13,041 nt of DNA from DAOUEH01 sp034430515. GTDB lineage: Bacteria; Chloroflexota; Dehalococcoidia; Dehalococcoidales; RBG-16-60-22. Positions 7,264 through 12,310 of this stretch are shown one piece after another. Position 1 is the stretch's first letter; each line of letters opens with the position of its first letter. Below the pieces are notes generated by a model. That model saw only the letters and a list, made by a program, of their open reading frames with translations. It made no database searches and had not been told where the DNA came from. The stretch is taken from assembly GCA_034430515.1 (NCBI GenBank), contig DAOUEP010000060.1:1-13041 (forward strand), written 5' to 3'. The translations under genes and the position numbers were made by a program.

Positions 7264-7320
7264 GTGGCAGGATGCCACAGGGTGGGCCGGGTGGGAAAGA
7301 AAATCACGGCGGGGTGGCGG
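7264..7320. repeat. Divergent inverted third copy with G-quadruplex motif
   Basis: Reads like the reverse complement of copies 1 and 2 with small gaps: GGATGCC, AGGGTGG, GGGTGGGAA, AGA and GGGTGG blocks appear in the same order. It starts with a hairpin (GTGGC, AGGAT, GCCAC; 7264-7278). GGGTGGGCCGGGTGGG at 7280-7295 is a canonical four-tract G-quadruplex motif with loops of 1, 2 and 1 base. It lies about 43 bp upstream of the zur -35 box. Confidence 0.55.
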
Positions 7321-7337
7321 GGAAAATCCTCCCCTTA

Positions 7338-7366
7338 TTGACAGGCTACTTACGGAATGTTAGACT
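7338..7366 (+). promoter_or_regulatory. Predicted zur promoter
   Basis: A perfect -35 TTGACA (7338-7343) and a -10 TAGACT (7361-7366, 4/6) are 17 bp apart. The predicted start is near 7373, inside the palindrome at 7370-7390. Confidence 0.6.
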
Positions 7367-7369
7367 GCT

Positions 7370-7390
7370 AGTTGAAAAACGTTTTCAACT
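7370..7390. promoter_or_regulatory. Palindromic operator candidate (Zur-box-like)
   Basis: Nine-base arms AGTTGAAAA (7370-7378) and TTTTCAACT (7382-7390) flank ACG, covering the predicted transcription start of the Fur-family gene. The inner TGAAAA-N3-TTTTCA has the arms and spacing I recall for actinobacterial Zur boxes (TGAAAATGATTTTCA). Its position on the start site is that of a self-repression operator. Binding is inferred. Confidence 0.55.
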
Positions 7391-7400
7391 GGTAGATGAA

Positions 7401-7850
7401 ATGGCCTACTCGGAAAAAGGCATCGAGAAGATACTCCGTCGGCGCGGCTTCAAGATTACCCCCCAGCGCCGCTCCATCCTCAGCGCCATCGCCCGCAGCC
7501 GCGAGCACCTCACCCCGGCGGCCATCCACCGCCGCGTACGCACCGAGCACCCCGGCATCGGCCTGGTGACCATCTACCGCACCCTGGAGCTGCTGGCCGG
7601 GCTGGGCCTCGTCTGCGAGATGCACGCCGGGGGCAACTGCCGCAGCTACCTGATGCGCCGCCCCGCCGAGCACCATCACCACCTGATTTGCTCCGACTGC
7701 GGCACCGTGGTCGATTTTACCGCCTGCGACCTCGGCAAGCTGGAGGAGCGGCTGGCGCGGGAGACCAGCTTCCGGATTGACGGCCACCTGCTGGAGTTCG
7801 TCGGCCAGTGCCGCCGGTGCCGGCAGAAGGCGGGGGTCAAGACGTGCTGA
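7401..7850 (+). CDS. zur: Fur-family metalloregulator, probably Zur
   Basis: A 149-residue Fur-superfamily repressor. The N-terminal winged helix includes KITPQRRSIL (18-27) and recognition helix VTIYRTL (56-62). The C-terminal half carries EHHHHLICSDC (90-100) and a second pair CRRC (137-140); Cys97, 100, 137 and 140 form the usual structural zinc site. Cys72, His75, Cys80, the His91-94 run and His129 are candidate sensory ligands. The open frame extends upstream to 7242, but that would run through the promoter and operator, so the ATG at 7401 is chosen; it gives the normal Fur length. The last seven bases overlap the GTG of the membrane-protein gene, so the two are co-transcribed and likely coupled. 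Zur over Fur or PerR is inferred from the Zur-box-like operator. Confidence 0.82.
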   Translation: MAYSEKGIEKILRRRGFKITPQRRSILSAIARSREHLTPAAIHRRVRTEHPGIGLVTIYRTLELLAGLGLVCEMHAGGNCRSYLMRRPAEHHHHLICSDCGTVVDFTACDLGKLEERLARETSFRIDGHLLEFVGQCRRCRQKAGVKTC

Positions 7851-8500
7851 AACGCATCGGCCGGGAGCTGCTGCACCACATCCCCTTTACGGCCATCGGG
7901 GCGGCTATCGGCGTCGGCGCCATGGCCATCATCTCGGTGGTCCATACCCCCCAGCCCGTCTCCGAGACCCTCTTCTACACCTTCCACCCCCTCCACGTCG
8001 TCTTCAGCGCCCTGGTGACCACGGCCATGTACCGCCGCCACCGATCGGGGCGGCTCTGGCTGGTGATTATCATCGGCTACGTGGGCTCGGTGGGCATCGC
8101 CACCCTGAGCGACGCCGTAATCCCCTACCTGGAGGGGCAGAGCCTGCAGTTAGACATGCACTTCCACCTGCCCTTTATCTCGACGGAAATCATGCCCTAC
8201 ATCGGCGCGCCGGAGTGGGTCATGGTCAATGCCGCCGCCATCGTCGGCATCGCCATCGGCTTCTTCCGGCCCAAGACCAGTCTGCCGCACCTGGGGCACG
8301 TGCTACTGAGCACCTGGGCCTCGCTCTTCGGCTTTACCGCCTTCGGCACCGCCGACTGGCTGCCGCTGCTGCCCATCATTCTGGTGTTCCTCTTCCTGGC
8401 GGTGTGGATACCCTGCTGCTTCAGCGACATCGTCTTCCCGCTGCTGTGGGTGAAGGGCGAGCCCGCCCACGAGCACTCCCACGGTTCATCCGCGGCTTAG
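7844..8500 (+). CDS. His-rich six-helix membrane protein, unknown family, co-transcribed with zur
   Basis: A 218-residue polytopic membrane protein that I do not recognise. Hydrophobic segments lie at about 13-33, 42-62, 71-92, 123-141, 150-170 and 173-203. Potential metal ligands cluster in or near the membrane: FHPLH (His48, His51), Asp90, DMHFH (Asp104, His106, His108), HLGH (His149, His152) and CCFSD (Cys191, Cys192, Asp195), and the C-terminus ends in a HEHSH tail. The frame extends upstream to an ATG at 7808, but the GTG at 7844 overlaps the regulator's stop by seven bases and is the more natural start. Co-transcription with a zinc-type regulator plus these ligands suggests metal transport or sensing. 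This is inference only. Confidence 0.78.
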   Translation: MLKRIGRELLHHIPFTAIGAAIGVGAMAIISVVHTPQPVSETLFYTFHPLHVVFSALVTTAMYRRHRSGRLWLVIIIGYVGSVGIATLSDAVIPYLEGQSLQLDMHFHLPFISTEIMPYIGAPEWVMVNAAAIVGIAIGFFRPKTSLPHLGHVLLSTWASLFGFTAFGTADWLPLLPIILVFLFLAVWIPCCFSDIVFPLLWVKGEPAHEHSHGSSAA

Positions 8501-8574
8501 CCCGCAGATTCCACCCCTTTACCCCCCATAATGCCCGGCGGCGATTGTCAAACTTGCCGCCTCCGTATGGCGCG

Positions 8575-8604
8575 TTGACCGCCGCCGTGCCCAGAGGGTA
8601 AAAT
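8575..8604 (+). promoter_or_regulatory. Predicted promoter of the SDR gene
   Basis: A -35 TTGACC (8575-8580) and -10 TAAAAT (8599-8604), each 5/6 to consensus, are 18 bp apart. The predicted start near 8611 gives a leader of about 40 nt ending in a perfect AAGGAGG (8641-8647). Confidence 0.6.
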
Positions 8605-8651
8605 CAGCCCGAAAGCACGGGGGCGGGCAGCCCGCCGGGAAAGGAGGCAAC

Positions 8652-9419
8652 GTGTCGCCAGTACTAAAGGATAAAGTAGCCATTATCACCGGGGCGGGCC
8701 GCGGCCTGGGCAAGGAATTCGCCCGGCGCTTCGCCGCGGAGGGGGCTAAACTGCTCCTGCCCGATATATCGGAGGAGCGGGCCGAGGCCACCGCCGCCGA
8801 AATACGGGCTAAAGGCGGGCAGGCTTACGCCCTGCGCGCCGATATCTCCGACGAGAAAGATACGCAAAAAATGGCCGGGGAGGCCGTTAAGCGCTACGGC
8901 GGCGTGGACATCCTGCTCAATAACGCCGCCCTCTACTACGGCGTGGCGCGCCGTCCCTGGGACGCCTGGACGGTAGCCGACTGGGACCGCATCTTCGCGG
9001 TGAACGTGCGGGGGACTTACCTCTGCTGCCAGGCCGTCGCCCCGCTCATGGTCAAGGCGGGGCGGGGCAAGATTATCAACATCGCCTCGGACGTCTTCCG
9101 GGTGCCGGGGGCGGTCGGCCTGCTGGCCTACGCCTGCAGCAAGGCGGCCGTCTACAGCCTCACCCAGATACTGGCGCGGGCGCTGGGGCCGGCGGGCATC
9201 AACGTCAACAGCATCGGGCCGGGGTTCACCGCCACCGAGGCCAGCCTGGGCGAGGACGGCAACGCCGGGGCGTTCCGGGACACCATCGACCTGCAGGCGC
9301 TCAAGCGCCGCGAGGAGCCCGCCGACCTGCCCGGCGCGGCGGTCTTCCTGGCCTCGTCCGACTCGGACTTCGTCACCGGGCATTACCTGGTCGTCAACGG
9401 CGGCAGCGCCATGATGTGA
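8652..9419 (+). CDS. Short-chain dehydrogenase/reductase (SDR)
   Basis: A 255-residue classical SDR with a Rossmann fold. It has TGAGRGLG (13-20) for dinucleotide binding, Asp38 after the second strand (favouring NAD(H)), NNA (90-92), Asn118, and the Ser146-Tyr160-Lys164 catalytic set (YACSK). The C-terminal VTGHYLVVNGG is typical. It should oxidise or reduce a hydroxyl/keto group on an unknown small molecule. The GTG start is fixed by a perfect AAGGAGG four bases upstream. It has its own promoter and is convergent with the DUF2089 operon. It lacks the insertion after the second strand that marks mycofactocin-dependent SDRs, so no link to the nearby mft genes is claimed. Confidence 0.92.
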   Translation: MSPVLKDKVAIITGAGRGLGKEFARRFAAEGAKLLLPDISEERAEATAAEIRAKGGQAYALRADISDEKDTQKMAGEAVKRYGGVDILLNNAALYYGVARRPWDAWTVADWDRIFAVNVRGTYLCCQAVAPLMVKAGRGKIINIASDVFRVPGAVGLLAYACSKAAVYSLTQILARALGPAGINVNSIGPGFTATEASLGEDGNAGAFRDTIDLQALKRREEPADLPGAAVFLASSDSDFVTGHYLVVNGGSAMM

Positions 9420-9421
9420 TG

Positions 9422-9468
9422 AAAAAAAGGGAGCGGCGGGGAAGGGCAACTGGCTCCCCCGCCGCTCC
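9422..9468 (-). terminator. Intrinsic terminator of the DUF2089 operon
   Basis: A 12-bp GC-rich stem (GGAGCGGCGGGG at 9430-9441, CCCCGCCGCTCC at 9457-9468) has a 15-nt loop. Read on the minus strand it is followed, one base later, by seven Ts (A-run at 9422-9428). It begins 31 bases after the stop of the last minus-strand gene and abuts the SDR stop codon on the other strand. Confidence 0.88.
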
Positions 9469-9499
9469 GGCTAGAAAACGGCCGTCGCCGTGGCAAATG

Positions 9500-9940
9500 C
9501 TACTCCACGAAGACCTTTATTTTCTCGCCGTGGCCACTCACCACGTCAACCTCCAGGTCGCCCAGGGCCCCGATGAGCTCTTCGATGTCCTCGTTCTTGA
9601 CGTTGTTGACGTCGAAGTTGATGCCCTTTTCCTTGAGCGAGTCGTTGATTTTGTCCCTGGCGTCGGTCGGTATCAGCGACGTCAGCTTGATGCCGGCCCG
9701 TACCAGCGAGAGGGGCACGCGGACGTTGACGCGGTCGGCATGCTCGCTGTTGGGCGAGTCGGGGTCGGGGATGACGTTGACGCGCAGGTACTTGCCCTTG
9801 CCTTTGGCGGCCGGCTCGACCGGCGGGGTCTCGTCGTCGCGCTCGCTCTCGTCAACCGCGCTGAGCAGGCGGTAGGCGTCGTCGGCGCTTATCTTCCCCT
9901 TGGCCAGCATTTCCAGAATCTTTTTCTTGCTATCGGACAT
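9500..9940 (-). CDS. SHOCT-like / YvlB-type protein
   Basis: A 146-residue soluble protein. The N-terminus, KKILEMLAKGKISADDAYRLL (about 6-26), is a SHOCT-like short helical hairpin as found at the start of YvlB/LiaX-type proteins. An acidic Pro-rich linker (30-48) leads to YLRVNV and RVNVRVPLSLVRAG (70-83), a beta-rich conserved block, and the protein ends with a VDVVSG-KIKVFVE beta element. There is no signal peptide or membrane helix. The frame reaches a GTG at 9958, but AAGGAGG just before the ATG at 9940 fixes that start. Third gene of its operon, 21 bases after the membrane-protein gene. Related proteins occur in envelope-stress gene sets; a similar role here is inference. Confidence 0.75.
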   Translation of the reverse strand: MSDSKKKILEMLAKGKISADDAYRLLSAVDESERDDETPPVEPAAKGKGKYLRVNVIPDPDSPNSEHADRVNVRVPLSLVRAGIKLTSLIPTDARDKINDSLKEKGINFDVNNVKNEDIEELIGALGDLEVDVVSGHGEKIKVFVE

Positions 9941-9961
9941 TTTTTCTGCCTCCTTCACCGT

Positions 9962-10246
9962 CTATACGACGGAAATATACACTGTTTCGTTGCGCCCGGC
10001 GCTGGCGACATCCACCCGCAGGCCGCGCAGGGCGCAGATTATCGAGCCGAGCGACCGCAGCACTGCCCAGGCCAGCCGGCCCCAGCCGCTGGGCCAGAAG
10101 GCGAGGATGGCGATGAGGATGAGCGGCGAGAGGGCCAGGAGCAGCACCAGCACCACCGGCCAGAGCAGGAAGAGCGGCAGCCATATCCCGAACCGGGTGC
10201 GCTCGTTATTTATCTTCAGGCGTATCCACATGGGCGGCCATTTCAT
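9962..10246 (-). CDS. Small membrane protein of the DUF2089/SHOCT operon
   Basis: A 94-residue protein. A basic N-terminus (MWIRLKINNERTR) precedes a long hydrophobic stretch at about 20-51, enough for one long or two short helices with a Ser-Pro break near 40. An amphipathic segment GWGRLAWAVLRSLG follows, and the end is CALRGLRVDV and ETVYISVV, a beta-like tail resembling the end of its operon partner. The start overlaps the DUF2089 stop (ATGA), so translation is coupled. I recognise no family. Its place between a DNA-binding protein and a SHOCT-like protein suggests a membrane anchor or sensor, but nothing in the sequence proves this. Confidence 0.75.
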   Translation of the reverse strand: MKWPPMWIRLKINNERTRFGIWLPLFLLWPVVLVLLLALSPLILIAILAFWPSGWGRLAWAVLRSLGSIICALRGLRVDVASAGRNETVYISVV

Positions 10247-10623
10247 GGTTGTAACCTCCTGATGGCTTCTTCCGGGGTAATATCGCCGCGCTCCAGCTCG
10301 GCGATGACGTCCTCCCGCTGGGAGACGTTGACAATCTCGACGAACTCCAGCTTGTTGGCGATGCGGTTGATGCGGTTCTTCACGGTGGGGTAGCTGATGC
10401 CGAACATCGCTTCCATGTCTTTAAGCGAGCCGTGGCAGCGCACGAAGGCCATGACGAAGACCTGGTCCTCGGCGGAGAGGCCGGCCAGGGGCGGCAGGGC
10501 GAAGCTCCCCTCGATGGCGATGCCGCTATCCAGGCGTACCCGCTCCACGGTGAGCGGCTGGCCCTGGGTCATCCTGGTCAGCTCGTGCCACTCTTTGGTC
10601 TCTGGCTTCCTGTCCGGCTTCAT
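10243..10623 (-). CDS. DUF2089-like helix-turn-helix regulator lacking the zinc ribbon
   Basis: A 126-residue protein. The core matches DUF2089: IEGSFALPPLAGLSAEDQVF (37-56) followed by a helix-turn-helix MEAMFGISYPTVKNRINRI (70-88), where GISYPTVKNR is the recognition helix. The N-terminal cysteines that form a zinc ribbon in many DUF2089 proteins are absent; the only cysteine is Cys63. The C-terminus, DVIAELERGDITPEEAIRRL (105-124), is a SHOCT-like hairpin similar to the start of the operon's third protein. GGAG nine bases before the ATG supports the start. First gene of a three-gene operon with a consensus promoter, so it probably regulates that operon. Family fairly sure, target inferred. 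Confidence 0.8.
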   Translation of the reverse strand: MKPDRKPETKEWHELTRMTQGQPLTVERVRLDSGIAIEGSFALPPLAGLSAEDQVFVMAFVRCHGSLKDMEAMFGISYPTVKNRINRIANKLEFVEIVNVSQREDVIAELERGDITPEEAIRRLQP

Positions 10624-10687
10624 TTCTTTCGTCTCCAGCGGGGCTGTTTATTGATTTTCTTTATCTCGTACTTAACTTTCTTAATGT

Positions 10688-10716
10688 ATTATAGCGATGG
10701 ATATTAACTTTGTCAA
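10688..10716 (-). promoter_or_regulatory. Consensus sigma-70 promoter of the DUF2089 operon
   Basis: On the minus strand, a perfect TTGACA (10711-10716), exactly 17 bp (10694-10710) and a perfect TATAAT (10688-10693). The predicted start is 10681, giving a 58-nt leader. Two direct copies of TTAACTTT (10672-10679 and 10704-10711), 32 bp apart, bracket the -10 box and could bind a regulator. Confidence 0.85.
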
Positions 10717-10778
10717 TACCTTTGGCAACTATTTTTAGGTTTTTCTGAAAATTCTTGATTTTGATGAAAAAGGCGCGG

Positions 10779-10808
10779 GTGGCAGGAAATTACCAATAAT
10801 TGTAAAAT
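10779..10808 (+). promoter_or_regulatory. Predicted mft promoter
   Basis: A -10 TAAAAT (10803-10808) with a weak -35 GTGGCA (10779-10784, 4/6) at 18 bp. The predicted start near 10815 falls within the dyad at 10811-10832. The -10 is convincing, the -35 less so. Confidence 0.4.
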
Positions 10809-10810
10809 AG

Positions 10811-10832
10811 GGTTGCAACCGGCCATGCAACC
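10811..10832. promoter_or_regulatory. Dyad at the mft transcription start
   Basis: A perfect 10-bp palindrome GGTTGCAACC (10811-10820) is followed by a second TGCAACC (10826-10832), which can pair with GGTTGCA across 8 bases. It lies between the predicted -10 box and the mftA ribosome site. Operator or leader hairpin; no regulator gene is seen beside it. Confidence 0.4.
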
Positions 10833-10851
10833 AGCGCGAGGTGAAGATGAT

Positions 10852-10971
10852 ATGGGAAAAGACAAAACGCTAACCCCCCGAAACGAAGCCGAGACCGCCG
10901 CCGAGCCTGAGGTCATCGAGGAAATCGTCATCGAGGAGCTTTCCATCGACGGCGTCTGCGGGGTCTACTAG
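10852..10971 (+). CDS. mftA: Mycofactocin precursor peptide MftA
   Basis: A 39-residue peptide. A basic start (MGKDK) is followed by a Glu-rich leader (residues 12-29) and the C-terminal signature LSIDGVCGVY, with stop directly after Tyr39. In mycofactocin systems the terminal Val-Tyr is modified by MftC (tyrosine decarboxylation and Val-Tyr cross-link), then cut out and built into a redox cofactor. The usual ending is IDGMCGVY; here Met is Val (residue 35). The ATG at 10852 is preceded by GAGGTG (10839-10844). An upstream in-frame ATG at 10825 would place that ribosome site inside the gene and is unlikely. mftB starts two bases after the stop. Confidence 0.95.
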   Translation: MGKDKTLTPRNEAETAAEPEVIEEIVIEELSIDGVCGVY

Positions 10972-10973
10972 AA

Positions 10974-11240
10974 ATGACCTGCCGCCTGGCCGAGCACGTG
11001 CAGGTGCGCAAGGAAGGCTGGGGACTGCTTTTCTACAGCCAGTCGCGCCACAAGGTCTGCTTCGTGCGCAGCGGCGACTGGCTCTACCCCCGGCACTTCG
11101 ACGGCACCTGGACGCTCCCCGCCATCGCCGCCGACATCGCCGGGCGCACCGGCGCTCCCGTCGAGATTATCGAGCGCGCCCTCCCCGGACTGGCCGGCCA
11201 CCTGACCGCTAAAGGGGTGATTTGCCGTGAAGTACGCTGA
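10974..11240 (+). CDS. mftB: Mycofactocin peptide chaperone MftB
   Basis: An 88-residue PqqD-like RiPP recognition element. It binds the MftA leader and presents it to MftC. Visible features: a beta-rich N-terminal half with VRKEGWGLLFYSQ (11-23), FVRSGDWLYP (30-39) and a DGTWTLPAIAADIA helix start (43-56), then a helical C-terminus ending in KGVI. This is the length and pattern of MftB. It starts two bases after mftA and overlaps mftC by 14 bases, so the three genes should be translated as a unit. There is no strong Shine-Dalgarno of its own; coupling from mftA is likely. Confidence 0.9.
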   Translation: MTCRLAEHVQVRKEGWGLLFYSQSRHKVCFVRSGDWLYPRHFDGTWTLPAIAADIAGRTGAPVEIIERALPGLAGHLTAKGVICREVR

Positions 11241-12264
11241 ATGGCCGCTGGGGGCGCCGGTCAACATCACCTGGGAAATCACCCACCGCTGCAATCTGAG
11301 GTGCACCCACTGTCTCTCGGCCTCAAGCGAGGCCTCCCCCGGCGAGCTTGGCTACGACGAGTGCCGCGCCGTCGCCGACGAGCTGGCGGCGCTGAAGGTC
11401 TTTGAAATCAACTTCGGCGGTGGCGAGCCGCTGCTTTGCGATTACTTCCTGCCCCTGCTGCGCTACATCCACGCTAAGGGCATCGTCACCTGCATCTCCA
11501 CCAACGGCACCGCCCTCACCGACGAGGCCGTCGCCCTTTTCACCGGCAACCCGCTGGTCAACGTCCAGGTGAGTCTGGACGGGGCCACCCCGGCCGTCAA
11601 CGACGCCATCCGGGGCGAGGGCACTTACGACCGCATTATCCGCGGCATCGCGCGGCTGGCGGGGAGGGGGTTCCCCCTCTCCATCAACACGGTGGTGACC
11701 TCGGTCAACTTCCGCCAGCTCGACGCCATGAAAGAGCTGGCCAAAACCTACGGCGCCAGCCTGCGCGTCTCGCGGTTCCGCCCCTCGGGGCGGGCGCGGC
11801 AGAGCTGGGACCGGCTGCGGTTGAGCGGGGAGCAGCTCCGCGAGCTGTCCGGCTGGCTCGGCGACGACCCCTCCATCCTCACCGGCGACTCGTTCTTCGC
11901 CATCTCGGCGGACGGGCGGCGGCAGCTGGGCCTGGACATGTGCGGCGCCGCCAAAATGACCGCCTGCATCGACCCCGTCGGCGGCGTCTACCCCTGCGCC
12001 TTCCTGCAGGCCGGGGAGTTCCGCGGCGGCAACCTCAGGGAGACCAGCTTCAGGCAAATCTGGGACGGCTCGGCGGTCTTCAAGGCTTTCCGCAACCTCT
12101 CGCCGGCCGCCTGCCGGGCGTGCCCCCGCTTCGATAAATGCCACGGGGGCTGTCCCGCCGTGGCCTATTTCGTCAGCCACGACCTCAACAGCGCCGACCC
12201 GGAGTGCCTGGCGTCGTGGGATGCTGCGAGCTTAAAAGTCAAAGCTCAAAACTCAAAACTGTAG
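11227..12264 (+). CDS. mftC: Mycofactocin radical SAM/SPASM maturase MftC
   Basis: A 345-residue radical SAM enzyme that oxidatively decarboxylates the MftA C-terminal tyrosine and then forms the Val-Tyr C-C bond. The SAM cluster motif is CNLRCTHC (Cys22, 26, 29), GGEP lies at 65-68, and STNG in CISTNGT follows. The SPASM part has Cys239, Cys247 and Cys257 in MCGAAKMTACIDPVGGVYPC, then Cys296, 299, 305, 309 and 327 (CRAC, CHGGC, DPEC), auxiliary 4Fe-4S ligands. The start is GTG, inside the mftB 3' end. The last ten or so residues (LKVKAQNSKL) are encoded by a CAAAA-rich inverted repeat at 12234-12286 and look like a tail gained when the repeat inserted. Family call firm. Confidence 0.95.
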   Translation: MKYAEWPLGAPVNITWEITHRCNLRCTHCLSASSEASPGELGYDECRAVADELAALKVFEINFGGGEPLLCDYFLPLLRYIHAKGIVTCISTNGTALTDEAVALFTGNPLVNVQVSLDGATPAVNDAIRGEGTYDRIIRGIARLAGRGFPLSINTVVTSVNFRQLDAMKELAKTYGASLRVSRFRPSGRARQSWDRLRLSGEQLRELSGWLGDDPSILTGDSFFAISADGRRQLGLDMCGAAKMTACIDPVGGVYPCAFLQAGEFRGGNLRETSFRQIWDGSAVFKAFRNLSPAACRACPRFDKCHGGCPAVAYFVSHDLNSADPECLASWDAASLKVKAQNSKL

Positions 12265-12300
12265 CTCAAAACCGGCTTTGACTTTTGACTTTTTACTTTT
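12234..12300. repeat. A/T-rich inverted repeat spanning the mftC stop
   Basis: Perfect 12-bp arms AAAAGTCAAAGC (12234-12245) and GCTTTGACTTTT (12275-12286). Inside the loop GCTCAAAAC occurs at 12244-12252 and 12264-12272, with ACTCAAAAC between. After it, TTGACTTTTTACTTTTGA continues the pattern. The mftC stop codon (12262-12264) is within it. Base composition contrasts with the GC-rich genes on both sides. It may be a small mobile-type repeat and could form an mRNA hairpin between mftC and the next gene. Confidence 0.75.
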
Positions 12301-12310
12301 GAGGTAGATA

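Noticed and set aside
7242..7400. N-terminal extension of the Fur-family gene to 7242
   Set aside because: It would place the coding sequence over the G-quadruplex repeat, the TTGACA promoter and the operator, and would make the protein about 50 residues longer than the family.
7808..7843. ATG at 7808 as start of the membrane protein
   Set aside because: It lies 43 bases inside the regulator gene, adds a non-conserved-looking PAEGGGQD leader, and the GTG at 7844 gives the common short-overlap arrangement.
8652..9419. SDR as a mycofactocin-dependent dehydrogenase
   Set aside because: Those enzymes carry an insertion after the second beta strand that traps the nicotinamide cofactor. Here PDISEERAEATAAE runs on without it, and the gene is separated from mft by a convergent operon.
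9941..9958. GTG at 9958 as start of the SHOCT-like protein
   Set aside because: The AAGGAGG that serves the ATG at 9940 lies inside this extension, so the downstream ATG is the better start.
10747..10765. Second Zur-box-like site (TGAAAAT and ATTTTGA) upstream of mft
   Set aside because: The half sites are separated by the wrong distance and the match is imperfect in A/T-rich DNA.
10825..10851. Upstream in-frame ATG for mftA at 10825
   Set aside because: No ribosome site precedes it, and the GAGGTG before 10852 would fall inside the gene.
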